DNA of 64,000 nucleotides from Gordonibacter sp. 28C (lineage in GTDB: Bacteria; Actinomycetota; Coriobacteriia; Coriobacteriales; Eggerthellaceae): positions 62,001 through 126,000 of the forward strand of contig NZ_PPTR01000010.1 in the NCBI RefSeq assembly GCF_003339845.1, read 5' to 3'. Numbering within the stretch: the stretch's first letter is position 1; each line of letters opens with the position of its first letter. This document shows positions 1-7,471 of the stretch, piece after piece. The notes beneath the pieces were generated by a model that saw only the letters and a program-made list of their open reading frames with translations, had not been told where the DNA came from and ran no database searches. The translations under genes were made by a program, and so were the position numbers.

Positions 1-1
1 C

Positions 2-395
2 GACAACAAGGTGGTGGCCGGCGTCGTCATCCTGTCCGTGTTCGCCGGCGCCTACATCGCCGAGATCGTGCGCGGCAGCCTGCTCTCCATCGACGAGGGC
101 CAGATGGAGGCCGCCCGCGCCGTGGGCTTCACGCGAGCGCAGACCGTGCGCCACGTGGTGCTGCCCCAGCTGGTGGCGCGCACGCTGCCGGCGCTCACGG
201 GCCAGTTCGCCACCATCGTGAAGGACTCGTCGCTGCTGTCCGTCATCGCGGTCATCGAGCTCACGCAGACCGTCCGCGAGATCACGGCCACGAACTACAA
301 CTTCTTCGGCGGCTTCCTGCTGCTGGGCGGGCTGTACCTGTGCCTCACGCTGCCCATCATGTTCGTGAGCAAGCGCTTCGAGAAGAGGTTCGGCT

Positions 396-406
<11 letters not shown>
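2..406 (+). CDS. Polar amino-acid ABC transporter permease (5' end missing)
   Basis: This is the C-terminal part of an inner-membrane permease of the HisM/GlnP family; the gene enters from the left edge and codons are read from base 2. The visible part holds the EAA loop (EAARAVGFTRAQTVRHVVLPQ region, about 35-55 residues in), which contacts the ATPase, and hydrophobic segments on both sides. It ends at TAG 404-406. Its last 11 bases overlap the start of the ATPase gene at 396, so the two are translationally coupled and act as one importer. The substrate cannot be told from this fragment; the family imports Gln, Glu, His, Arg, cystine or opines. Family assignment is secure because of the EAA loop and the partner gene. 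Confidence 0.9.
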
Positions 407-1130
<724 letters not shown>

Positions 1131-1215
1131 TGACGGAAAGCCTGGCCGAGAACCGCGCGGAACGCGCAGCCGACCCATGCGGCCGAGCGCGCGCATGCGA
1201 GAACGGAGGTGCCCG

Positions 1216-2091
1216 ATGATAGGCGTGCTGTACGAGTCCGACGAATGGTCCGACCGCAAGCTGGCGGCCGAGATCGAAGCGTTCGGCGCGCCCGTCCGTC
1301 TGGTGAACATGGAAGACGAAACCGCCGAGGAAGAAGCGCTCGCCTGCGAGATGCTGGTCAGCCGCGTGTTCGCCAGCGCCCAGTTCCGCGGGCACATGGC
1401 GTCGCTCGAGCGCATGCCCCGCGTGATCCGCGCAGCCGAGGAGCGCGGCATTCCGCTCGTGAACCCCGGACGCGCCCACTTCTTCGAAATCGACAAGCGC
1501 CTGGCAACCGAGACGCTGGCCGGGGCCGGCCTCGTCACGCCCGCCGTCCACGCCTGCGGCACGCCGGCGGACCTCGACCCGCAGGCCCTCTCCTACCCCT
1601 GCGTCGTCAAGCCGAATTGCGGCGGCCGCACCACCTGCACCGCCATCGCCCGCACCGCCGAAGAGGCCCGGGCGTTCCTGGCCGAGGCGCCCGCCATCGA
1701 GTTCATCGCGGAAGAGTACGTGGAACCCGCGCACGGCTTCCTCACGCGCGTCGAGGTGGTGGACGGCGCCTGCGCGCTCGTCGTCAAGCGCTCCGTCGCA
1801 AGCAACGGCCTGTCCGCCTACCGCTTCGGTTCGACGTACGCCAGCTACCCCGACGTCCCCCGCGCGGTCGCGGACGCTGCGGAGCGCGCTTCCGCCGCGC
1901 TCTCCATCGAGCTCGGCAGCTTCGACGTCATCGAGGGCGGCCGCGGCCCCTGCATCATCGACGCGAACTCCGTGTCGAACGTCTCGGAGGACTGCACCGA
2001 GCTGCTCGGCCTCGACCTCATGCGCGCCCACGCCGAAGCCATCGCCCGCCGCTGGCACGCGCTGCAAAAACCACGCCCCTTGTCATCCTGA
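1216..2091 (+). CDS. ATP-grasp domain protein (RimK-like)
   Basis: This 291-residue protein has the ATP-grasp fold, which activates a carboxylate as an acyl phosphate and joins it to an amine or thiol. Visible features are the ATP-binding strand PCVVKPNCGGRTTCT, the adenine-contact segment FIAEEYVEP and the metal-binding end CIIDANSVSN. The ATG at 1216 was chosen over an upstream in-frame ATG (1177) because GGAGG at 1205-1209 sits seven bases before it. It follows the amino-acid ABC transporter on the same strand with no terminator between, suggesting ligation or modification of an imported amino acid or peptide; that link is inference. Closest known relatives are RimK/LysX-type ligases, but the substrate is unknown. 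Confidence 0.8.
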   Translation: MIGVLYESDEWSDRKLAAEIEAFGAPVRLVNMEDETAEEEALACEMLVSRVFASAQFRGHMASLERMPRVIRAAEERGIPLVNPGRAHFFEIDKRLATETLAGAGLVTPAVHACGTPADLDPQALSYPCVVKPNCGGRTTCTAIARTAEEARAFLAEAPAIEFIAEEYVEPAHGFLTRVEVVDGACALVVKRSVASNGLSAYRFGSTYASYPDVPRAVADAAERASAALSIELGSFDVIEGGRGPCIIDANSVSNVSEDCTELLGLDLMRAHAEAIARRWHALQKPRPLSS

Positions 2092-2276
2092 GCGGAGCGC
2101 GCAGCGCGTAGTCGAAGGATCCCGTGCGACGTTAGCTGGGAATCTTATGGCTGGCGCCGCACGGGATCCTTCGACTCCGGCCTTCGGCTCGCCGCTTCGC
2201 GGTGCCTCCCTGCGCCCGCTCCGCGTGCTCGGGAGTTCGACAGTCCACTGGACTGTCGAATGCTCAAGATGACAAT
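2080..2276. repeat. ~200-bp composite palindromic repeat, copy 1
   Basis: The element is bounded by TTGTCATCCTGAGC (2080-2093) and its near inverse GCTCAAGATGACAA (2263-2276). Inside are 19-base inverted arms (2110-2128 and 2158-2176) centred on a GGATCC-containing core, and a perfect 12+1+12 palindrome at 2236-2260 built on GACAGTCC. The left end overlaps the last codons of the ATP-grasp gene. A second copy lies at 50300-50498. No coding capacity was seen; it looks like a dispersed extragenic palindrome or a non-autonomous MITE. Confidence 0.85.
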
Positions 2277-2328
2277 AGGGAGCCTTCGTCACCTCCGCTC
2301 ATGACATACGAAAGAAAGGACTACGATC

Positions 2329-3015
2329 ATGCTCACCATCCAAGACGTGTTCGACCGGTTCGACGAGATAGGCTGCTGCAGCTTCGCCACGCCCGACGGG
2401 CGCGGCGGCGTGGAGTCGCGCATCGCGCACTTCTTCGCCGCCGACGACGAGGGGCTCTACCTGCGCACCATGGACGTGAAGCCGTTCTACCGCCAGCTCA
2501 AGGAAAGCGGGCGCTTGGCCGTGTCGGGCGAGCGCACCGAGGCAAAAGTGGTGTTCGACGAGAACAACCTGCCCCTGTTCAAACCCGGCTACCAGATGCG
2601 CGTTTCGGGCGAGGTGCGCGAGCTGTCGATGGCCGAGGTGGAGGCGAAGGCCCCGCACGACCGCAACTTCAACGTGGCCGTGTACGACATCGCGAAGTAC
2701 CCCGAGACGCGCGTGTTCGTGCTGCACCGCTTCCACGGCGAGCTGTACGACTACGACTACGCCATGGCGAACCGCGACCACAAGCTTTACCGCGAGCGCT
2801 TCGCCTTCGGCGGCGACTCCTACGAGGAGCCCGGCCTCTCCATAACGGACGACTGCATCGGATGCGGCTCCTGCCTGGAAACCTGCTCGTTCAAGGCCAT
2901 CGTGCCCGGCGAGCCCTACGCCATCCTGGGCGAGCGCTGCGACGAGTGCGGCAACTGCTTCCACACCTGCCCCGCGCACGCCGTGGCGAGCAAGGGCGGC
3001 TCCCCGGCCGTCTAA
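2329..3015 (+). CDS. Pyridoxamine-phosphate-oxidase-like flavin protein fused to a 2[4Fe-4S] ferredoxin
   Basis: This 228-residue cytoplasmic protein has two parts. Residues 1-160 resemble the split-barrel FMN-binding fold of the pyridoxamine 5'-phosphate oxidase superfamily. Residues 175-225 are a bacterial-type ferredoxin with two CxxCxxCxxxC clusters (CIGCGSCLETC and CDECGNCFHTC). The architecture suggests electron transfer between iron-sulphur clusters and FMN for a small-molecule reductase, as described for similar fusions in anaerobes; the substrate is unknown. The ATG at 2329 is preceded by AAAGGA eight bases upstream. It stands alone, with the repeat element upstream and an intergenic hairpin downstream, so it is probably monocistronic. 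Confidence 0.85.
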   Translation: MLTIQDVFDRFDEIGCCSFATPDGRGGVESRIAHFFAADDEGLYLRTMDVKPFYRQLKESGRLAVSGERTEAKVVFDENNLPLFKPGYQMRVSGEVRELSMAEVEAKAPHDRNFNVAVYDIAKYPETRVFVLHRFHGELYDYDYAMANRDHKLYRERFAFGGDSYEEPGLSITDDCIGCGSCLETCSFKAIVPGEPYAILGERCDECGNCFHTCPAHAVASKGGSPAV

Positions 3016-3288
3016 GGCGCAACCAGCCGGGTTCCCTCGAGCCGCATGGCTCGCAGGAGCACGCGGTCGGCCCAAAAACACGGAATCGCCGCCGAAACCG
3101 TGTTTTTGGGTCGGCGGTGCACCGCATCGAGCCGACCGCTCTGCAACCGCGAAGAACGCGTCGCCGCTCGCCGAGCCGGAACGCGCGCGTTCTTCTTGCG
3201 AAGTGGTACAATTGAAAAGCTGATCTGCGACGTCACCGCGACGCGACGGAGCCGCACCCACCGTTCCCACCCAACATCGGAGGTTGCC
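3016..3288. other. Intergenic region with long inverted repeat
   Basis: No gene is supported here. It contains a perfect 13-base inverted repeat, CCCAAAAACACGG at 3071-3083 and its complement at 3098-3110, with a 14-base loop. There is no U-run after it on either strand, so it is not a standard terminator. The promoter of the CarD gene must lie in the later part; an AT-richer patch at 3195-3225 is the likeliest place. Confidence 0.6.
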
Positions 3289-3828
3289 ATGTACGCATGC
3301 GGAGATACGGTCGTCTACCGCCATCATGTCTGCGAAGTCACCGCCCTGCGCGAGGGCTATTTCGAAGGCAAGGACTACCTCGAGCTGCACGCGCTGTTCG
3401 AGAACTCGCTCAAGCTATTTGTGGCCGTCGACGAGGCCGAGCCGCCCACGCTGCGCCCCGTCATGTCGCGCAAGGAGGCGCTCGCGCTCATCGACTCCAT
3501 CGCCGACGCCGAGTCCATCGACGAGGAGGCGCTCAAGCCGGGCGCGAACACGCCGACGCTTCTCGAACGCCGGATCAAAGAGGAGTACGACAAATGCCTC
3601 AGGACGTTCGCGCCCCAGGACCTCGTCCCCATCATGAAGTCCGTCCGCGAGCGCACCGCGCGCCGCACCGACGCCGGCCGCCGCATCACCGCCACGGACA
3701 AGAAGTACTTCGATCTGGCCGAAGGTCTGTTGTGCGACGAGCTGTCCGTGTCGCTCGGCATCGAGCGCGACGACGTGCGCGACTTCCTCGTGGAGCGCGT
3801 GAAGAAGGCCGAGGCGCACCGCCGCTGA
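3289..3828 (+). CDS. CarD family transcriptional regulator
   Basis: This 179-residue protein has an N-terminal CarD/CdnL/TRCF-type RNA-polymerase-interacting domain (residues 1-65, beginning YACGDTVVYRHHVCEVTAL) and a helical C-terminal DNA-binding region rich in Lys, Arg and Glu. Family members bind the beta subunit of RNA polymerase and stabilise open complexes at rRNA and other promoters. The ATG at 3289 is preceded by GGAGG at 3279-3283; the frame is open upstream but carries no other convincing start. The gene is followed at 68 bases by the Fpg-like gene on the same strand. The Coriobacteriia often encode several short CarD proteins, so this need not be the only copy. Confidence 0.85.
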   Translation: MYACGDTVVYRHHVCEVTALREGYFEGKDYLELHALFENSLKLFVAVDEAEPPTLRPVMSRKEALALIDSIADAESIDEEALKPGANTPTLLERRIKEEYDKCLRTFAPQDLVPIMKSVRERTARRTDAGRRITATDKKYFDLAEGLLCDELSVSLGIERDDVRDFLVERVKKAEAHRR

Positions 3829-3895
3829 GCGTGCCTGCTATACTGGAGGCAGCGCGGCCGGATACGTCGTGCGGAACCCGAGCGAAGGAGCTCCC

Positions 3896-4726
3896 GTGAT
3901 CGAGTTGCCCGAAGCCCTGACCCTTGCCCGCCAGATGTCGGACGCCCTGGTCGGCCGCATCGTCGTGGACGCCGTGGCGAACGCGTCCCCGCACAAGTTC
4001 GCGTTCTTCACGGGAGACCCCGCCACGTACGGCGCGCGCCTGGACGGCCGGCGCATCGAGGCCGCCAAGGCGACCGGCCCCTACGTGGAGCTTCCCCTGG
4101 ACGACGGCATGACGCTGCTTCTGCGCGAAGGCGTGAACGCGCGCCTCCTCGCGCCGGGCGAGGCCGTCCCCGCCAAGCACCAGCTGCTGCTGGCGTTCGA
4201 CGACGGGTCGCACCTGGCGTGCACGGCCTCCATGTACGGCCTGTTCCTCATAGCCGACACGGGCGCCGACGACGACGAGTACTACGTCGCCGCGCGCGAC
4301 GCCGTTCCCGTGCTCTCGGACGCCTACGACGAGGCGGCGTTTCGCGCCCTCGCCGCGTCCGCGCCGTCGAGCGCGAGCGTGAAGGCCCTGCTCGCCACCG
4401 AGCAGCGCATCCCCGGCATCGGCAACGGCGTGCTGCAGGACATCCTGTTCAACGCCCGTTTGAACCCCAAAACCAAGGTGAGCGCGCTTTCCGACGACGA
4501 CCTCGCGCGCCTGTTCCTCGCCATGAAGAGCACGCTGGCCGCCATGGCGGAGCAGGGCGGGCGCGACGTGGAGCGCGACCTGTACGGCCAACCGGGCGGC
4601 TACCGCTGCATCCTGTCGGCGAAAACCTGGAAGGACGGCTGCCCCGTCTGCCACGGCGAGATCGAGAAGAAGCCCTACCTGGGCGGCAACGTATACTACT
4701 GCCCCGCCTGCCAGCCTCTTCCCTAG
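3896..4726 (+). CDS. Fpg/Nei-family DNA glycosylase homologue lacking the catalytic proline
   Basis: This 276-residue protein has the layout of formamidopyrimidine-DNA glycosylase/endonuclease VIII: an N-terminal beta sandwich, the helix-two-turn-helix (PGIGNGVLQDILFNARLNP, about residues 165-185) and a C-terminal zinc finger with CPVC and CPAC pairs. The GTG start at 3896 is supported by GAAGGAG seven bases upstream and by alignment: it gives M-I-E-L-P-E where active enzymes have M-P-E-L-P-E. The proline that becomes the N-terminal nucleophile is therefore isoleucine, while the following Glu is kept. It may be a DNA-binding homologue or a divergent enzyme. An upstream in-frame ATG at 3869 would bury this N-terminus and is less likely. 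Confidence 0.8.
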   Translation: MIELPEALTLARQMSDALVGRIVVDAVANASPHKFAFFTGDPATYGARLDGRRIEAAKATGPYVELPLDDGMTLLLREGVNARLLAPGEAVPAKHQLLLAFDDGSHLACTASMYGLFLIADTGADDDEYYVAARDAVPVLSDAYDEAAFRALAASAPSSASVKALLATEQRIPGIGNGVLQDILFNARLNPKTKVSALSDDDLARLFLAMKSTLAAMAEQGGRDVERDLYGQPGGYRCILSAKTWKDGCPVCHGEIEKKPYLGGNVYYCPACQPLP

Positions 4727-4837
4727 GTAACCGCTTTCGCCAGCCGGCCAATCCCGACTCTACGGAGCGTTCATTGCGCGCGACGTCCGGGTCGCGTATC
4801 GTGGGCGTCACGCTGAAAACGAACGGGAGGAAGACCG

Positions 4838-5431
4838 ATGGACACCAAGCGCACCGGAGCGCTCATACGATCCTTGCGCGAGGAGCGCGGGCTCACGCAG
4901 CTCCAGCTGGCCGCGCGCGTGGGCGTGGGCGACAAGGCGGTTTCGAAGTGGGAGCGGGGCGGCGGATGCCCCGACGTGTCGCTTCTGCCCGCGCTCGCCG
5001 ACGAGCTGGGCACCACGGTCGAGACGCTGCTGGCCGGCGCCCTCTCCCCCGACGACCGTCAAGGAGGAACCATGAAGCGCACGGCCTTCCGCGTATGCCC
5101 TGCCTGCGGGAACGTCATCACCACCACGGGCGACGCCGAGGTGTCCTGCTGCGGCAGGAAGCTCGAGCCCCTCGAAGCGCGCCCCGCCGACGAGGCGCAC
5201 GCCCTGCGCGCCCAGAGCGTGGAGGGCGACTGGTACGTCACGTTCGACCATCCCATGGAGAAAGGCCACCACCTGGGCTTCGTCGCCGTGGTGGGATACG
5301 ACCGCCTGGCCGTCGAGAAGCTCTATCCCGAGCAGGGCGGCGAGGCGCTCCTTCCGCGCCTGCCCGGCGGCGTGCTGTACGCCTACTGCACCGAGCACGG
5401 CCTCACGAGGCATCCGGCCCCGGGACGCTAG
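4838..5431 (+). CDS. XRE-type HTH protein fused to desulfoferrodoxin (superoxide reductase-like)
   Basis: This 197-residue protein joins an XRE/Cro helix-turn-helix (residues 5-65; DKAVSKWERGGGCPD is the recognition region) to a complete desulfoferrodoxin-like module. Center I cysteines are C87, C90, C104 and C105 (CPACGN and CCG). Center II ligands of superoxide reductases are all present by alignment: H121, H138 (HPM), H144, C184 and H187 (CTEHG). So the fold should bind both a rubredoxin-like iron and the catalytic Fe(His)4Cys site. It could be a superoxide-sensing repressor or a reductase that regulates itself. Start ATG 4838 follows GGGAGGAAG. The last 29 bases overlap the convergent flavodoxin gene, which may be its electron-transfer neighbour. 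Confidence 0.85.
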   Translation: MDTKRTGALIRSLREERGLTQLQLAARVGVGDKAVSKWERGGGCPDVSLLPALADELGTTVETLLAGALSPDDRQGGTMKRTAFRVCPACGNVITTTGDAEVSCCGRKLEPLEARPADEAHALRAQSVEGDWYVTFDHPMEKGHHLGFVAVVGYDRLAVEKLYPEQGGEALLPRLPGGVLYAYCTEHGLTRHPAPGR

Positions 5432-5990
5432 CCGTTGGCGAACCGACCGCGCCGTCCTCTCCGGCCAGCTCGCGAACGCGCTCGATCACCGGCGCGACGG
5501 CCGCGCGGTCGGTGGCGTCGAAGCCGCCGCGCATGCCCTCGAGCATCTCGGCGGCGCGCGGGTCGGTGGCGGCCTGCTTCTCCTGCATCTTGAAGAACAA
5601 CTTCATGGCCAGCTTGTTCGGCATGCTCAAACGCTCGTAGGCGAACCCGCCGCGCAGGTAGAACCGCGGCACCCCGTCGAACTCCGGCGAGGGGAATTCC
5701 CGCCCCATCGCCTCGTCCACCATGTCGGTCCACTCCGTCGGGGTCGCGCCCACCGCGAACGCGACGAACCGCGCGCCGGGATGCGCCTCGCGGGCGCGCT
5801 TGAGCCATTTCATGCCCACGAGCCCGCCCGCATGAAACCAGCCGCCGAACACGACGACCTCGAAAGCCCCTGCGTCCACCCCGTCGGCCTGCTCGACCGG
5901 CACGGCATCGCAGCCCAGCTCCTCGGCGATCCATTCCGCATAGCGCCGCGTGAAACCCGTCTGCGACGCGTACACCACTATCGCGCTCAT
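5403..5990 (-). CDS. Flavodoxin domain protein
   Basis: This 195-residue cytoplasmic protein begins with the flavodoxin FMN-phosphate loop (residues 6-16, VVYASQTGFTRRY), followed by an alternating beta-alpha pattern with a GGWFHAGG segment that would flank the isoalloxazine. It should carry electrons or act on a small oxidant or quinone. Its ATG (5990) overlaps the stop of the upstream TetR gene as ATGA, and the Shine-Dalgarno GGGGAGGAG lies inside that gene, so the two are coupled and share the TetR-controlled promoter. Its 3' end overlaps the convergent HTH-desulfoferrodoxin gene by 29 bases. The C-terminal 30 residues are low-complexity. Confidence 0.85.
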   Translation of the reverse strand: MSAIVVYASQTGFTRRYAEWIAEELGCDAVPVEQADGVDAGAFEVVVFGGWFHAGGLVGMKWLKRAREAHPGARFVAFAVGATPTEWTDMVDEAMGREFPSPEFDGVPRFYLRGGFAYERLSMPNKLAMKLFFKMQEKQAATDPRAAEMLEGMRGGFDATDRAAVAPVIERVRELAGEDGAVGSPTASVPGPDAS

Positions 5991-6661
5991 CGCTCCTCCC
6001 CTTCCGTTGCAGCGTCCTCGGACGCCTTGATCGCATGCATGTCGAAGAACCGTCTCAGATGGGCGCGCACCAACGGCTCGGCCTCCGCCCACGAGGCGCC
6101 GGACGCCAGCAGCAGGAACACCGGGCCGTGGAACTCGCGCGCAAGCGCCTGGGCGTCGTCGAGCGCGAACCGGCCGCAGGCCATCAGGTGCTCGAACACC
6201 GTGCGCTGGATGGCCGTTGGCTGTTCGATGAAAACGAGGCGGTACGCGCTTGCGGCGCACCCGTCGTCGAACTGGCTCATGGTGAGAAAACGGCGCAAGC
6301 GGATCATCTCGTCATCCGCGAAGAAGTGGCGGAAGCCCGCCAGCACCCGCCGCTCCGTCTCTTCGAACGAGCCGGCGTAGCCCGTCGGATCGTCTGTCGG
6401 CTCCACCATGACGCCCTGGCTCTCGAACACGTCGCGCGTGCGCGCGAGGGCCTCGGCCACCACGGCGTCGAATATGGCGCGCTTCCCGGGAAAATGGTTG
6501 TAAAGCGACGCATCCTTGATGCCGACGGCCGCCGCGATGTCGCGCACCGGCACCGCATGGTAGCCCCGTTCCGCGAACAGCGCGAACGCCGCCGCGACGA
6601 TGCGTTCGCGCGTCGCCGAGGCCCTGCCGCTCGCCGCCGCCCCGTTCGTCTTCTCCGTCAT
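5987..6661 (-). CDS. TetR family transcriptional regulator
   Basis: This 224-residue repressor has the TetR N-terminal HTH (residues 18-65: TRERIVAAAFALFAERG then VRDIAAAVGIKDASLYNHF) and a helical ligand-binding C-terminal domain. It is the first gene of a two-gene operon with the flavodoxin protein, linked by an ATGA overlap. Two copies of a CTAGC-N4-GCTAG palindrome lie 15-50 bases upstream of its ATG and span a TATACT-like -10 box on the minus strand, so it very probably represses its own operon. The inducer is unknown; the partner flavoprotein suggests a quinone, drug or oxidant. Confidence 0.9.
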   Translation of the reverse strand: MTEKTNGAAASGRASATRERIVAAAFALFAERGYHAVPVRDIAAAVGIKDASLYNHFPGKRAIFDAVVAEALARTRDVFESQGVMVEPTDDPTGYAGSFEETERRVLAGFRHFFADDEMIRLRRFLTMSQFDDGCAASAYRLVFIEQPTAIQRTVFEHLMACGRFALDDAQALAREFHGPVFLLLASGASWAEAEPLVRAHLRRFFDMHAIKASEDAATEGEER

Positions 6662-6675
6662 GCCCTCTCCTTAAA

Positions 6676-6711
6676 CTAGCGAATGCTAGTATAATAGCTA
6701 GCAATCGCTAG
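6676..6711. promoter_or_regulatory. Twin TetR-type operators in the tetR-flavodoxin promoter
   Basis: Two perfect palindromes, CTAGCGAATGCTAG (6676-6689) and CTAGCAATCGCTAG (6698-6711), are the same site read on opposite strands apart from one base of the spacer. Their centres are 22 bases apart, two helical turns, so two repressor dimers would sit on the same DNA face. A minus-strand -10-like TATACT (6693-6688) is between and overlapping them. Binding by the adjacent TetR protein is inferred from position. Confidence 0.75.
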
Positions 6712-6759
6712 TTTAGCAAGGGGCGCACAAGAAAGCCAAGGCCCGGGCCTTGGCGGAGC

Positions 6760-7182
6760 CTAGATCGCCTGGGACTCCTCGAGCATCTTTTGCAGCACCT
6801 CCACGTGGCTGCGGCGCTTGCGGGTGGCGGTGCCCAGCAGGCACACGCTCTCGTACTCGCCGTAGCGGTCGAAGAACTGCGGCACGGCCTCGCGCTCGCG
6901 CAGGGCGTCGCGATAGGCGTCGGCGTACGCGTCCCACCCGATGTTGCCGTGCAGGTAGCGCTCGAACAAAGTCGGAGCGGGGGCGAACAGCTTGTCGTGC
7001 ACGTAGTCGGCGTGCAGCAGCTTCGGCACGAAGAACGCAAGGTCGTTCTTCTTCGTGAACCCGGCCAGTTGGTTCGTGTTCTTCAAGCGGGTGTCCAGCA
7101 GAAGATCGACGTCCCATGACGCCAAAGCTTCGAAGAACCGCTCGGCGGAGGTTTCGTAAGCGCTGATCGTGTTTATCCTCAT
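6760..7182 (-). CDS. DUF488 domain protein
   Basis: This 140-residue protein matches the short form of the DUF488 family: an N-terminal MRINTISAYE strand, LLLDTRLKNTNQLAGFTKKNDLAFF, then a LHADYVHDKLFAPA segment and a C-terminal EYESVCLLGTATRKRRSHVEVL helix-strand. The family is widespread and its function is undefined; a role in handling nucleic acid or small-molecule damage has been proposed only loosely. No membrane segment or signal peptide is present. The ATG at 7182 is preceded by AAGGAGC. It is transcribed away from the GGDEF-EAL gene and is separated from the TetR operon by its operators, so it seems to be its own unit. Confidence 0.75.
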   Translation of the reverse strand: MRINTISAYETSAERFFEALASWDVDLLLDTRLKNTNQLAGFTKKNDLAFFVPKLLHADYVHDKLFAPAPTLFERYLHGNIGWDAYADAYRDALREREAVPQFFDRYGEYESVCLLGTATRKRRSHVEVLQKMLEESQAI

Positions 7183-7471
7183 GATGAAGAGCTCCTTCTT
7201 GACAGCCTCGCGGCCGCAGGCTGCGGCTTTTTCACCAAAGCTTACCCGCAGGCTTCACGCTGCGGGCTCCGTTCCGGCCCCTTGTGGCAAAACCGCAGGC
7301 GTTTCGTCACGCAATCATCATGGCCGCCCACCGCTTTGGCGCGGCGTTCGCCTCCACTCGAGCATCCGAGCATCGTCGGCTTCTGTTTTTCGCCCATTTC
7401 AGAACCCGTTTCCAGTACAATGTTCAACGGTAATTTGACGCGCTCGGTGAGTAGACACGAGGTAAGGCCGC

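Noticed and set aside
3071-3110. A possible terminator for the flavin-ferredoxin gene
   Set aside because: The stem is perfect but the loop is 14 bases and no U run follows on either strand, so I record it only as an inverted repeat.
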